From an uncultured Sutterella sp. (GTDB lineage Bacteria > Pseudomonadota > Gammaproteobacteria > Burkholderiales > Burkholderiaceae_F), in the NCBI GenBank assembly GCA_900546995.1, contig URFF01000014.1, forward strand, positions 1 through 30,491: a stretch of 30,491 bases of DNA, read 5' to 3'. Every line of letters begins with the position of its first letter. Within the stretch, counting starts at the first letter, position 1. Positions 1 to 8,068 of the stretch are shown here, in pieces. A model generated the notes under the pieces. The model was not told the origin of the DNA. It saw only the letters and a list, made by a program, of their open reading frames with translations, and searched no databases. The position numbers and the translations under genes were made by a program.

Positions 1-79
1 TGCATGACAAGGGGAAGTGCCGCCTCTTCCTACTTATCTTCTCCTTATTGGTTTTGGCGGCACTTCCCCTTGTCATGCA
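1..79. repeat. Perfect 24-bp inverted repeat at the window edge
   Basis: Bases 1-24 are the exact reverse complement of bases 56-79, leaving a 31-base loop. The repeat lies inside the reading frame of the MATE exporter. The loop and right arm read as a normal membrane helix, while the left arm encodes the polar string HDKGKC just before it. A fold-back assembly artefact at a contig end is a plausible cause; a natural hairpin is the alternative. Confidence 0.9.
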
Positions 80-1106
80 TCCGCTTTTTTGCCTTTTGGT
101 TCAATCAGAACCCGTTAGAATCGAAGCGCAAAGTTATTTTTTCTGGCGAACGATCGGCATTGTTTTTGCCCTGGCGGCAGTCCTTTACCGAGGCTTTTTC
201 ATGTCCATTTTGCTGCCTCGTGTTTTAACTTATTCCTCGGTCGCAATGGTGCTTACCAACTGTGTGCTCAATTATTTGTTAATTTTTGGGATTGGTCCCA
301 TTCCTGCCTTGGGCATCACCGGCGCGGCCATCGCCTCCACACTGTCAGAGATTGCGGCGGTTCTTTTTTTCGTTGTCTATACCCATAAAAAGCAATTGCA
401 TAAACGCTATGGCCTATATCAATGGCAAGGGATTGATCGATCAATTCAACGAACACTGTTTAAATTAGGCCGATGGATGATGTTGCAAGAAGCAGTCATC
501 ATGACAAGCTGGTTACTCTTTTTTGTATGGGTTGAACACATGGGTGAACGAGCGCTTGCCATCAGCAATATTGTCCGATCCGTTTCCAATTTGTTATTTA
601 TCATCGTTCATGCGTTCGGAGCGACCTGTGGCGCCATCGGAGCCAATCTGCTTGGAGAACATCGCGCCGGCGACATCGATGCCATGATGCTGCGCGGCTT
701 GAAGCTTTCGTTTGCGGTCACCGCTCCGTGCTGCCTCTTGATCGGACTTTGGCCGGATCCGATACTGGCACTTTTCACCGACATCGAATCGCTCTCCGAA
801 GCAAGTGTGGCCTCGGTTCGAGTGATGCTTTTTGGCTATTTGCTTTGCATCCCCGCCGTTCATTATTTTTCAGTATTCGGCTACCTTGGCAGTACCCGCG
901 AATCGATGATTGTTTCCATCGTTACTTCAATCAGTTACACAATCTATGCTTATGTTCTTTCCAGAATGGTTTCAAATGTCGCTTGGGTTTGGACTTCTGA
1001 CACGTTCTATTACGCCGTGCTGGGCGTTGTGGTCTGGTATTACTGGAAGAATGCACGTTGGCGGGAACTTACTGTTAAGAAAAACAAAATAGAACATCAA
1101 AAATGA
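3..1106 (+). CDS. MATE family efflux transporter, 5' partial
   Basis: This is the C-terminal two thirds of a multidrug and toxin extrusion (MATE) transporter, an inner-membrane antiporter that exports organic cations and drugs using an ion gradient. The frame is open from the left edge, so the true start lies outside the window; the TTG at 48 is internal. About 365 of the usual ~450 residues are present. The stretch EAQSYFFWRTIGIVFALAAVLYRGFF, followed by a helix ending in N-x-x-L-N-Y-L-L-I-F-G, matches the segment where the two six-helix halves meet and the second bundle begins. Many hydrophobic helices follow, then a short basic tail (VKKNKIEHQK). The first eight codons come from the left arm of the inverted repeat at 1-79 and may not be authentic. 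The substrate cannot be predicted. Confidence 0.85.
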   Translation, partial: HDKGKCRLFLLIFSLLVLAALPLVMHPLFCLLVQSEPVRIEAQSYFFWRTIGIVFALAAVLYRGFFMSILLPRVLTYSSVAMVLTNCVLNYLLIFGIGPIPALGITGAAIASTLSEIAAVLFFVVYTHKKQLHKRYGLYQWQGIDRSIQRTLFKLGRWMMLQEAVIMTSWLLFFVWVEHMGERALAISNIVRSVSNLLFIIVHAFGATCGAIGANLLGEHRAGDIDAMMLRGLKLSFAVTAPCCLLIGLWPDPILALFTDIESLSEASVASVRVMLFGYLLCIPAVHYFSVFGYLGSTRESMIVSIVTSISYTIYAYVLSRMVSNVAWVWTSDTFYYAVLGVVVWYYWKNARWRELTVKKNKIEHQK

Positions 1107-1231
1107 AGCCTTTATTGTTAAACAACTTGATTGATTGGCTCTCTGAAAGTTTAGATATGCGGAGTCTTTCGTTGAAGCTGTCGGAAACTAAATCGGGCAA
1201 AGAAAATCAGACTGCACTGGTCCAAAAATAA
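1103..1231 (+). CDS. Possible 42-aa small protein overlapping the MATE stop
   Basis: An ATG at 1103 overlaps the MATE stop as ATGA and opens a 42-codon frame ending in TAA at 1229-1231. The product would start MKPLLLNNLIDWLSESLDM and end in a polar, lysine-rich tail. The ATGA arrangement is typical of translational coupling, and the frame fills almost the whole gap before the convergent gene ending at 1236. No family is recognised and no Shine-Dalgarno is visible beyond the AT-rich end of the MATE gene. It could be chance, since frames of this length are common. Confidence 0.25.
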   Translation: MKPLLLNNLIDWLSESLDMRSLSLKLSETKSGKENQTALVQK

Positions 1232-1235
1232 ATTT

Positions 1236-1826
1236 TCAGAAAGTGCCCTTAATTTCGGCCTTTGCAGCCAAAAATTTCATCAAAGCGTCTTTGGCGAGTG
1301 CCCGTTCCGCCCCTTCTGAATATAAAGGCAATAAAATCCGAACCAATGACTGTCGCATTAAATTCCAAGCACCCGGCCAAACATCAAATCCTTTTATATT
1401 AATTAGAGCATGCCAACGTATCAGGCCATCTTTTGGACTTGCGCTTCTAAACGACAACGACCAACGCGCCACTTCGAGCACGACATTTGTCCCATAAACA
1501 CCATCCCAAGTCCATGCTTGATAGTTTTGGAGCAAACGACGACAAAAAAGAGTCCACTGATCCCAACTGATCTCACCCTTTACACTTTTGAGCCGATTAA
1601 CAAAAGTTTGTCCATCAACACGCACCTCTGCGACACAGCGTCTTTGCACTGCATCGGCCAAAATTCGAATTACCAAACCTCGCTTATCAGGTCGAGAAAA
1701 ATTCAGCAACCACTCCTGAAGCGGCTCATTTAAGCGCGAGGCAAAACAATCCAACCGATTTTTCTGATTGTTTGAGGCGCCATCGTCACAAGATTGTTTA
1801 GGAAAGGTATCGAGCATTAAAGACAC
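1236..1826 (-). CDS. Hypothetical protein, 196 aa
   Basis: I do not recognise this protein. It has no signal peptide, lipobox or evident membrane helix and looks like a soluble cytoplasmic protein. It is rich in tryptophan and arginine, with segments such as WDQWTLFCRRLLQNYQAWTWDGVYG at about residues 88-112 and an amphipathic C-terminal half. Two early methionines are possible starts, at 1826 and 1817. The gene converges on the MATE gene and is divergent from the phosphonate operon, with a 480-base AT-rich spacer between. I see no helix-turn-helix, so there is no basis for calling it the phosphonate regulator despite its position. Its length and undisturbed frame support a real gene. Confidence 0.6.
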   Translation of the reverse strand: MSLMLDTFPKQSCDDGASNNQKNRLDCFASRLNEPLQEWLLNFSRPDKRGLVIRILADAVQRRCVAEVRVDGQTFVNRLKSVKGEISWDQWTLFCRRLLQNYQAWTWDGVYGTNVVLEVARWSLSFRSASPKDGLIRWHALINIKGFDVWPGAWNLMRQSLVRILLPLYSEGAERALAKDALMKFLAAKAEIKGTF

Positions 1827-2306
1827 GGATCAGAAAATAATAAAAATCTTTATTTCCAATCGATTATAGCGTCAATAGACATAGCCTTTGTAAAAACACA
1901 CTTTTCATCTTTTTATTAATTGTTGTTTTAATCATTTCTTGTTTAAATGAAAACATTATTTTTACAAAATAACAAATCAACATAATTTCTTATGTTGTTA
2001 ATTACATTTTTACATAACAACATTTCAATATTTTCCCGTGCCCATCTATATAAGGTGTCATTGGCGTCATATGCATGAACAACCTTGCTCAAAATCTCAC
2101 ATTCAAATGACATTGTGACAGTCAAATGACACGAACAACTAGCTAAAAGAATATTGCAAACAATTGTTTTACAAGCATTTTTATTAGCAACCTAAAAGAA
2201 ATAAGTCATAAAAAACTTTAATAAAAACGTCACGCTTCATACACGGCGCTGTCAAGCTTGAGGCAAATAATGGCGAACATTCATATTTCTGTAAGGAGCC
2301 AAGGCA
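1827..2306. promoter_or_regulatory. AT-rich divergent regulatory spacer before the 2-AEP operon
   Basis: No gene is supported in these 480 bases. Several short symmetric or repeated elements are present. CAACATAA (1978-1985) and TTATGTTG (1990-1997) form an inverted repeat around TTTC. TCAAATGACA occurs twice 19 bp apart (2103-2112 and 2122-2131), and the reverse complement of ATGACAC (2126-2132) occurs at 2055-2061. AAACAATTGTTT (2158-2169) is a perfect 12-bp palindrome. These are plausible operator sites for the operon starting at 2307, which has no recognisable regulator gene next to it. No promoter boxes could be assigned with confidence. A weak RBS-like AAGGAG lies at 2293-2298. Confidence 0.45.
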
Positions 2307-3128
2307 ATGCTGCAATTGCAAAATATTTGCAAAAATTTCGGTGATCGAGAGATTTTGTCCGATATTTCTTTATCCATTGAAAAAGGTGAAATCGTCTCCA
2401 TTCTCGGTCCTTCCGGCTGCGGCAAGACCACCCTTTTGAACTTGATTTTAGGTTTAACGGATATCTCTAGCGGCAAAATCATTTACGATGGCGAAGATTT
2501 AAGCCATGTCCCGATGGAAAAACGTGGTTTCAATATCGTGTTCCAGGACTTTGCCCTCTTTCCGAACTTAAATGCCTATGAGAACATCGTTTATGGTTTA
2601 CGCAACCGCCCGAATGCTTCCACAAAAGAGGAAGTGGAGGAATTAATTGATCTGTTGGGATTAAGAAAACACCTTGCTCAACGAATCGGGGAACTTTCCG
2701 GCGGTCAAAAACAACGTGTGGCGATCGCCCGCACCTTGGTGATGAAACCCCGCATCCTTTTACTGGACGAACCACTTTCGGCTTTGGACGGCATTATTAA
2801 AGAAAGCATCAAGGAACGCATTCGCGGAATCGCCCGTCAATTTCAATTGACAACGCTCATTGTCACGCACGACCCTGAAGAAGCGTTGACGCTCTCGGAC
2901 CGAGTTCTCATCATCAACAACGGTCGCATCGCGCAGTTCGCCGATCCCCAAACCATTATCCGGGAACCGGCCGATGACTTTATTCGTCAATTCATTCTGT
3001 CTCAATTGATGGTTAAGCGCACCAACATCTTAAAGCTTTTCAGCGACAGCTTGCCACATGCGCAGAGCACGCAAGAGCAAAAAGCCTCGGCGGCCCCAAG
3101 CGGCGCCTTTGCTCAAGCGGTTGCTTAA
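2307..3128 (+). CDS. phnT: 2-aminoethylphosphonate ABC transporter ATPase (PhnT type)
   Basis: This is the cytoplasmic ATPase that powers uptake of 2-aminoethylphosphonate. The 273-residue protein has a Walker A motif GPSGCGKT at 34-41, a Q-loop glutamine at 80, the ABC signature LSGGQ at 130-134, Walker B LLLDEP at 151-156 and the switch histidine at 188 (VTHDPEEAL). The layout is that of the spermidine/putrescine/iron/phosphonate importer branch. The 2-AEP assignment comes from the operon, since it is followed by a fused permease, a binding protein, PhnW and PhnX. The last ~35 residues are a low-complexity Gln/Ala/Ser tail beyond the normal domain. An AAGGAG motif precedes the ATG. It is the first gene of the operon. 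Confidence 0.88.
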   Translation: MLQLQNICKNFGDREILSDISLSIEKGEIVSILGPSGCGKTTLLNLILGLTDISSGKIIYDGEDLSHVPMEKRGFNIVFQDFALFPNLNAYENIVYGLRNRPNASTKEEVEELIDLLGLRKHLAQRIGELSGGQKQRVAIARTLVMKPRILLLDEPLSALDGIIKESIKERIRGIARQFQLTTLIVTHDPEEALTLSDRVLIINNGRIAQFADPQTIIREPADDFIRQFILSQLMVKRTNILKLFSDSLPHAQSTQEQKASAAPSGAFAQAVA

Positions 3129-3153
3129 ACCCTACGGATTAAGGAGTCGACGA

Positions 3154-4875
3154 ATGTTAACCTTTATGGGGAAAGAACGTAAAGATCTCAAAATTCTTTA
3201 CATTCTTGTCACACTCACACTGGGCGCGATTTTGCTCTATCCGCTCGCCTGTGTCCTCTTTCAGTCATTTCTTGATAAAAACGGCGGCCTGACCTTTGCC
3301 AATTATGTGACAACGCTCTCGCAAGGAACCTTTTGGGTGTCTTTGGGACATAGTTTCACCGTGTCCGGTCTTTCCGCTTTGATCGCGGCAGCACTTGCCT
3401 TTATTTCCGCCTATGGTCTGCACTTTACCCGCATCAATCCGAGCGCGAAAAAAGTCATCCAGATCATCGTGCTGCTGCCGCTATTTTTGCCATCGATCAC
3501 TTACGGCTTCGCCGTGATTTATTCGTTCGGACGCTTGGGGCTGGTGAGCCAACTTTTCGGTCAATTACCCTTCTCGATTTACGGCTTCTGGGGACTTTTG
3601 ATCGCGGACGTGATCTACACCCTGCCGCCCGCGTTCCTGATTTTGTATAACGCCTTCTACTATGTGGACCGCAACTTTGTGACGGTTTCAAAGCTCATGG
3701 GCGATAGCCCCTGGCAGACGTTTTACATCACGTCGCTTCGCCCGGTGATGGGGTCGCTTTTCTCGGCTTTCATCCTGAGCTTTTTCCTGTCCTTTACCGA
3801 CTTCGGTATTCCGGCTTCCATCGCCGGCACCTACTCGGTGATCGCCATTGACCTTTACATGGCCATGATGGGCGCCATCCCCAATTTCGGTCAAGGTGCC
3901 GTGATCGCCATGGCGATGTTGGTACCGTCAATTGCCTCGGTGATGTTGCTTCGCTTTGCCGATCGCTTCAATTTCCGTTACAACAAGCTCAGTAAGGGCG
4001 AACCGGAAGTCAACCGTGTGCGTGACGGACTTTTCCTCGGCTTCTACGGTCTCATCACTCTTGCCCTGCTCTCGGTCTTTGTGGTGATGTTCGTGGTGCC
4101 CTTCGTGAAGCAATGGCCGTACCAACCCGTCTTCTCCTTGACGGTGATCACTCGCATCTTGAGCGACTCCTCCATCTGGCAGGTGTATCAACACTCCGTG
4201 GGCGTTGCCTTGGTCTCTGCTGTGATCGGTACCATCGTCTGCTTTGTGGCCGGTCTCGTTAAAGCCCGCTCCAACCTCTCGGGTTGGTGCCAAACCACGA
4301 TGGATAGTTTTGCCATGATCACCAACACGGTGCCTGGCATGGTGCTTGGTATCGGTTTCCTCTTTGCGATGAGCGGCACACCGATTGCCAATACCTTCAC
4401 GATCTTGGTGTTGGCTAACTTGGTGCACTTCTTCACGACGCCTTACATGATGGCCACGTCAGCCTTTAGCAAGATGAACGCTGGCTGGGAAACGACCGGT
4501 GCCTTGATGGGCGACAGCTGGGTGAAGACTGTCTGGCGCGTCATTGTGCCGAACTCATTGCCGACGATTTTCCAAATGCTGCAGTACTTCTTCGTGAGCG
4601 CCATGGTCACCATCAGTGCTGTGGTCTTCTTGACCGGTGCCCGCACGATGTTGCTCACCACCAAGATCAAAGAATTGCAGTACTTCGAAAAATTCGAAGA
4701 AATCTTCGTGCTTTCACTCTTGGTGTTCTTCACCAACGTCGCCGCGAAGTTGATTTTCGATGCCTTAGCCTCTTACGCCGAAAAAGGTTCGGCCACGGGC
4801 TTTGGTCCCTTATCCGGTTTGAAACGTTTATTAAACCTCAATTGGACCCGCAAATCAGCGGCCAATCCTCTCTAA
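3154..4875 (+). CDS. phnU: 2-AEP ABC transporter permease, fused two-domain (PhnU type)
   Basis: This inner-membrane permease forms the translocation channel for 2-aminoethylphosphonate. The open frame begins at 3058, but the ATG at 3154 is preceded by a good TAAGGAG, does not overlap phnT and gives a 573-residue protein starting MLTFMGKERKDL. It contains two homologous six-helix permease domains in one chain. Each carries an EAA-type loop that contacts the ATPase: LMGDSPWQTF at about 181-190 and LMGDSWVKTVW at about 451-461. Salmonella uses two separate permeases (PhnU and PhnV); the single fused protein corresponds to the alternative PhnU2-type architecture. The binding-protein gene follows 15 bases later with its own AGGAG. 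Confidence 0.85.
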   Translation: MLTFMGKERKDLKILYILVTLTLGAILLYPLACVLFQSFLDKNGGLTFANYVTTLSQGTFWVSLGHSFTVSGLSALIAAALAFISAYGLHFTRINPSAKKVIQIIVLLPLFLPSITYGFAVIYSFGRLGLVSQLFGQLPFSIYGFWGLLIADVIYTLPPAFLILYNAFYYVDRNFVTVSKLMGDSPWQTFYITSLRPVMGSLFSAFILSFFLSFTDFGIPASIAGTYSVIAIDLYMAMMGAIPNFGQGAVIAMAMLVPSIASVMLLRFADRFNFRYNKLSKGEPEVNRVRDGLFLGFYGLITLALLSVFVVMFVVPFVKQWPYQPVFSLTVITRILSDSSIWQVYQHSVGVALVSAVIGTIVCFVAGLVKARSNLSGWCQTTMDSFAMITNTVPGMVLGIGFLFAMSGTPIANTFTILVLANLVHFFTTPYMMATSAFSKMNAGWETTGALMGDSWVKTVWRVIVPNSLPTIFQMLQYFFVSAMVTISAVVFLTGARTMLLTTKIKELQYFEKFEEIFVLSLLVFFTNVAAKLIFDALASYAEKGSATGFGPLSGLKRLLNLNWTRKSAANPL

Positions 4876-4890
4876 CTTAGGAGTTAACAC

Positions 4891-5910
4891 ATGAAACGCA
4901 TTTCAGTTCTCACGCTTTCCGTTCTTTCGGCAGCCGTTATGGGTTTAACCGGTTGCGGCGACAACGGCTCTTCGGGCACCGAAACGAAGACGGCCGCTCA
5001 AGAACCGGCCAAGCAAGTGGTGATCTACACCAATGCTGACGAAGAAGCTCAACAAGCGATGAAGAACGCGTTGGACAACAACGGCTTTAAGGGTGCTTAC
5101 CTCATGCAATCGTTCGGTACGAGCGAATTGGGTGGTAAGCTCGCCGCTGAAGGCAAGAACATTGAAGCCGACGTGGTGACGATTTCCACCTACTACTTGG
5201 ACAGCTTCCAAAAGAACGCCAAGCTTTTCCAAGATTTGACCTTCAAGATCGACCCGGTCAACCCGACCCCCTCTTACTACGCTCCGATTTTGGGTAACAC
5301 CGGTGCCTTGTTCGTGAACACCGAAGTGTTGAAGTCTTCCGGCTTGCCCGCTCCGACCGCTATCGCCGATTTGGCCAAGCCCGAATACGCCGGCCACATC
5401 TCTGTGCCGGACATCATGGGTTCTTCCACCTCTTGGTTGATGACTCAAGCCGTTTTGAGCGCTGAAGGTGAGGAACAAGGCGCCAAGACGATCGCCGCTA
5501 TCGAAAAGAACGCTGGTGCTCACTTGGAAAAATCCGGTTCCGCTCCGTTGAAGAAGTTGCGCGCCGGTGAAGTCGCTGTCGGTTTCGGTCTTCGTCACCA
5601 AGCCGTTGCCGATAAGGCCAAGGGTTTGCCGATTGACTACATCGACCCGGTTGAAGGTAACTTCCAACTCTTTGAAGCCGCCGCTGTGATCGACAAGGGC
5701 GACAAGACCAACCCCAACGCTCAAAAGATCGTTGAAACCATCATCACGAAGGCTCGTCCTGAATTGTTGCAATACTACCCGGTGGCTCTCTACAAGGGTG
5801 AAACGGTTTCGGCTGAAAACAAGCCCGCTCATCCGAGCCTTTACAAGGAACCGTTGACGGTTGAATTGCTTGAAGCTCATCAAAAGCTCGTCAAGGGCCA
5901 AGCTAAATAA
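4891..5910 (+). CDS. phnS: 2-AEP ABC transporter substrate-binding lipoprotein (PhnS type)
   Basis: This is the extracytoplasmic receptor that delivers 2-aminoethylphosphonate to the permease. The 339-residue protein starts with a lipoprotein signal: MKR, a hydrophobic stretch and the lipobox LTGC with Cys22. The mature protein would therefore be lipid-anchored rather than freely periplasmic. After a Ser/Thr/Lys-rich linker the class-II binding fold begins at VVIYTNADEEAQQAM (about 43-57), as in iron and phosphonate binding proteins. Codon choice is strongly biased (GAA, AAG, GGT and TTG dominate), suggesting very high expression. It sits between the permease and PhnW. A strong hairpin follows the stop at 5951-5978 and could stabilise the upstream message. 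Confidence 0.85.
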   Translation: MKRISVLTLSVLSAAVMGLTGCGDNGSSGTETKTAAQEPAKQVVIYTNADEEAQQAMKNALDNNGFKGAYLMQSFGTSELGGKLAAEGKNIEADVVTISTYYLDSFQKNAKLFQDLTFKIDPVNPTPSYYAPILGNTGALFVNTEVLKSSGLPAPTAIADLAKPEYAGHISVPDIMGSSTSWLMTQAVLSAEGEEQGAKTIAAIEKNAGAHLEKSGSAPLKKLRAGEVAVGFGLRHQAVADKAKGLPIDYIDPVEGNFQLFEAAAVIDKGDKTNPNAQKIVETIITKARPELLQYYPVALYKGETVSAENKPAHPSLYKEPLTVELLEAHQKLVKGQAK

Positions 5911-5950
5911 TTGATTGATTTTTAAGATTTTATTTAAACTTGAAAAGGAC

Positions 5951-5978
5951 GGGGTTCCGATGAAATAAGCGGAACCCC
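5951..5978 (+). promoter_or_regulatory. phnS-phnW intergenic hairpin with a two-codon ORF in its loop
   Basis: GGGGTTCCG (5951-5959) pairs perfectly with CGGAACCCC (5970-5978) around a 10-base loop. The loop is ATGAAATAAG, so it carries ATG-AAA-TAA at 5960-5968, in the same frame as phnW. AAAAGGAC at 5943-5950 would be a Shine-Dalgarno for that two-codon frame. The real phnW ATG at 5990 has only TCAAAAATTTT before it and no Shine-Dalgarno. No T-tract follows, so this is not a typical terminator. Possible roles are mRNA stabilisation after phnS, or control of phnW translation. Confidence 0.7.
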
Positions 5979-5989
5979 TCAAAAATTTT

Positions 5990-7102
5990 ATGAAAGATCC
6001 CAATACCTACAAACTTCTGACACCCGGTCCTTTGACCACCTCGCTCACCGTCCGTGAAGAAATGCTCGTTGACCGCTGCACGTGGGATAGCGACTACAAA
6101 CAGATGACCCAGGAAGTCCGTGCCGGCCTTTTGGAATTGGCTCACGTGACCCCTGACCAATACACGACCGTGTTGATGCAAGGTAGCGGCACCTTCGGTG
6201 TTGAATCCGTTTTGTCCTCTGTGCCGGGTGCCGACGATACGGTTCTCGTGCTCGTGAACGGCGCTTACACCGAACGTATGTGCCAGATGCTTGCACGCCA
6301 CAAGATCAACTATCAACGCTTGGACTTTCCGTGGGATCACATTCCCGATGCTGAAACCGTTGAAGTCTATTTGAAGGCTCACCCGGAAGTGACCATTGTT
6401 TCGATGGTTCACAATGAAACGACCACGGGCCTTTTAAACGACATCGCCGCCGTTGCTCACGTGGTGAAGGGCGCCGGCAAGACCTTTATCGTTGACGCCA
6501 TGAGCTCTTTCGGTGCTGTTGACATTGATGTCGGCGCATTGGGTATCGACTTCATCGTGTCTTCTGCCAATAAGTGCATCCAAGGTGTGCCGGGCTTTTC
6601 CTTCATCATCGCTCGTCGTGCCGCCTTGGAAGCCACCCGTGGCAATGCTCGCACGCTTTCGCTTGACCTCTACGATCAATGGCAAGTGATGGAAAAAGAC
6701 GGCGGCAAGTGGCGTTACACCTCCCCCACGCACGTTGTGGCCGCTTTCCACCGCGCCATGCAGGAATTGAAGGCCGAAGGCGGCATTGCGGCACGCGCTG
6801 CCCGCTATAGCCTTTGCAACAAGAAGATGCGCGAAGGTATGAAGGCTCTTGGCTTTGAAGCCTACATTACGCCGGAACATCAAGGTCCGATTATCACGAC
6901 GTTCTTCTATCCGGAAAACGCCAACTTCACCTTCGCTTCAATGTATGACTACTTGAAGAGCCACGGCTATGTGATCTATCCGGGTAAACTCACCGAACGC
7001 GACACTTTCCGTTTGGGCAATATCGGTGAAATCTACGAAGAAGACGTTGACCGCGTTCTCGAACTTTTTGCTCAATATCTGAAAGAGGTTAACCATGGCT
7101 AA
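5990..7102 (+). CDS. phnW: 2-aminoethylphosphonate--pyruvate transaminase PhnW
   Basis: This PLP enzyme transfers the amino group of 2-aminoethylphosphonate to pyruvate, giving phosphonoacetaldehyde and L-alanine in the cytoplasm. The 370-residue length is normal for the family. The N-terminus carries the family hallmark LLTPGPLTTS (9-18). Asp169 (FIVDAMSSFG) should bind the PLP ring nitrogen, and Lys195 in SSANKCIQG should form the internal aldimine. The ATG at 5990 fits the family start but lacks a Shine-Dalgarno and follows the hairpin at 5951-5978. Its 3' end overlaps phnX by 8 bases, which points to coupled translation of the two catabolic enzymes. Confidence 0.95.
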   Translation: MKDPNTYKLLTPGPLTTSLTVREEMLVDRCTWDSDYKQMTQEVRAGLLELAHVTPDQYTTVLMQGSGTFGVESVLSSVPGADDTVLVLVNGAYTERMCQMLARHKINYQRLDFPWDHIPDAETVEVYLKAHPEVTIVSMVHNETTTGLLNDIAAVAHVVKGAGKTFIVDAMSSFGAVDIDVGALGIDFIVSSANKCIQGVPGFSFIIARRAALEATRGNARTLSLDLYDQWQVMEKDGGKWRYTSPTHVVAAFHRAMQELKAEGGIAARAARYSLCNKKMREGMKALGFEAYITPEHQGPIITTFFYPENANFTFASMYDYLKSHGYVIYPGKLTERDTFRLGNIGEIYEEDVDRVLELFAQYLKEVNHG

Positions 7103-7886
7103 GATTCAAGCTGTCATTCTCGACTGGGCGGGTACCGCTGTCGATTTCGGCTCCACGAGCCCTATGTCCGCCTTTAAGGAAGCCTTCCGCCGCGCTGGCG
7201 TTGAAGTCACCGACGACGAAACCCGTGCTCCGATGGGCCTTTTAAAGCGCGATCACATCCGCACCATGCTTGCCATGCCGCGTATCGCCGCTTGCTGGAA
7301 AGAAAAGTACGGCCGCGAAGCCAATAGTGACGATGTCGAAAAAATCTATGCTGACTTTGAACCGGCCTTGATGGCGGTTTTACCTCGTCACTGTGATTTA
7401 AAACCCGGTCTTTTGGATGCCGTCAAATTCTGGCGTGATAACGACGTTAAAATCGGTTCCACGACCGGTTTTACCACGAGCATGATGGAAGTGGTCACTC
7501 GAGAAGCCGCTCGCGCTGGCTACAGCCCTGACACATTCGTCACGGCCGATGACACGGGCGGTTTCGGTCGCCCCTGGCCCTACATGGTTTTTGAAAACAT
7601 GCGCCGCCTGCAATTGGCCGATGTGCGCCGCATCGTCAAGATCGGTGACACCATGAGCGACATCCGCGAAGGTAAAAACGCCGGTTTGATCACCGTTGGT
7701 GTAACCGAAGGCAGTTCTCAGATCGGTTTGGATCGCGCTTCTTGGGATGCCTTGAGCCTTGAAGAACAATATAAGCTTCGTAAGAAGGCTCGCGAAGAGT
7801 TCTTTAACGCAGGCGCCGACTACGTGATTGACTCTTTGAATGAAGTCCCGATGCTTTTCGAAGAACTCAATAATCGCAAAGACTAA
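7095..7886 (+). CDS. phnX: Phosphonoacetaldehyde hydrolase PhnX
   Basis: PhnX cleaves the C-P bond of phosphonoacetaldehyde to acetaldehyde and phosphate, completing 2-AEP breakdown. It is a HAD-superfamily enzyme of 263 residues, the usual size. Visible catalytic features are the nucleophile Asp10 in ILDWAGTAVDFGS, the Schiff-base lysine Lys51 in MGLLKRDHI, and the metal/acid-base aspartates Asp185 and Asp189 in KIGDTMSDIREG. The start overlaps the last 8 bases of phnW, and a GAGG motif lies upstream inside phnW. It is the last gene of the operon, followed by a strong terminator at 7917-7946. The operon thus supplies phosphorus, and through alanine and acetaldehyde also nitrogen and carbon. 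Confidence 0.95.
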   Translation: MAKIQAVILDWAGTAVDFGSTSPMSAFKEAFRRAGVEVTDDETRAPMGLLKRDHIRTMLAMPRIAACWKEKYGREANSDDVEKIYADFEPALMAVLPRHCDLKPGLLDAVKFWRDNDVKIGSTTGFTTSMMEVVTREAARAGYSPDTFVTADDTGGFGRPWPYMVFENMRRLQLADVRRIVKIGDTMSDIREGKNAGLITVGVTEGSSQIGLDRASWDALSLEEQYKLRKKAREEFFNAGADYVIDSLNEVPMLFEELNNRKD

Positions 7887-7916
7887 ACATTAAAATCAAA
7901 ATGTTTTTTTGCAACC

Positions 7917-7946
7917 GACTGTCCTAACCGGCAGTCGTTTTTTTTC
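7917..7946 (+). terminator. Rho-independent terminator of the 2-AEP operon
   Basis: CGACTGTC (7917-7924) pairs with GGCAGTCG (7931-7938), with one G-U pair, around a 6-base loop. Eight T residues follow directly. It lies 30 bases after the phnX stop and separates the operon from the next gene. Confidence 0.9.
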
Positions 7947-8068
7947 TTATTAAAGTTGAAAAAGCACGTAGCATAGTCGGAAGCACTATAATTAAAGAGA
8001 TTTTTCTATTGAATAAATAATTTTTTATTGAAACAAATCCATAAGGACAGCACTTTTTTGAGGTTAAC

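Noticed and set aside
1943..2125. 60-codon minus-strand frame in the phn upstream spacer
   Set aside because: AT-rich sequence with no ribosome binding site, and it overlaps the repeat elements; likely chance.
3058..3153. N-terminal extension of the permease from the ATG at 3058
   Set aside because: It lies inside phnT, encodes a very basic non-membrane stretch, and a good Shine-Dalgarno precedes the ATG at 3154.
4945..6003. Long antisense open frame (352 codons) opposite phnS
   Set aside because: It is a shadow of the strongly biased codons of phnS; the translation is low in protein-like pattern and the plus-strand gene is unambiguous.
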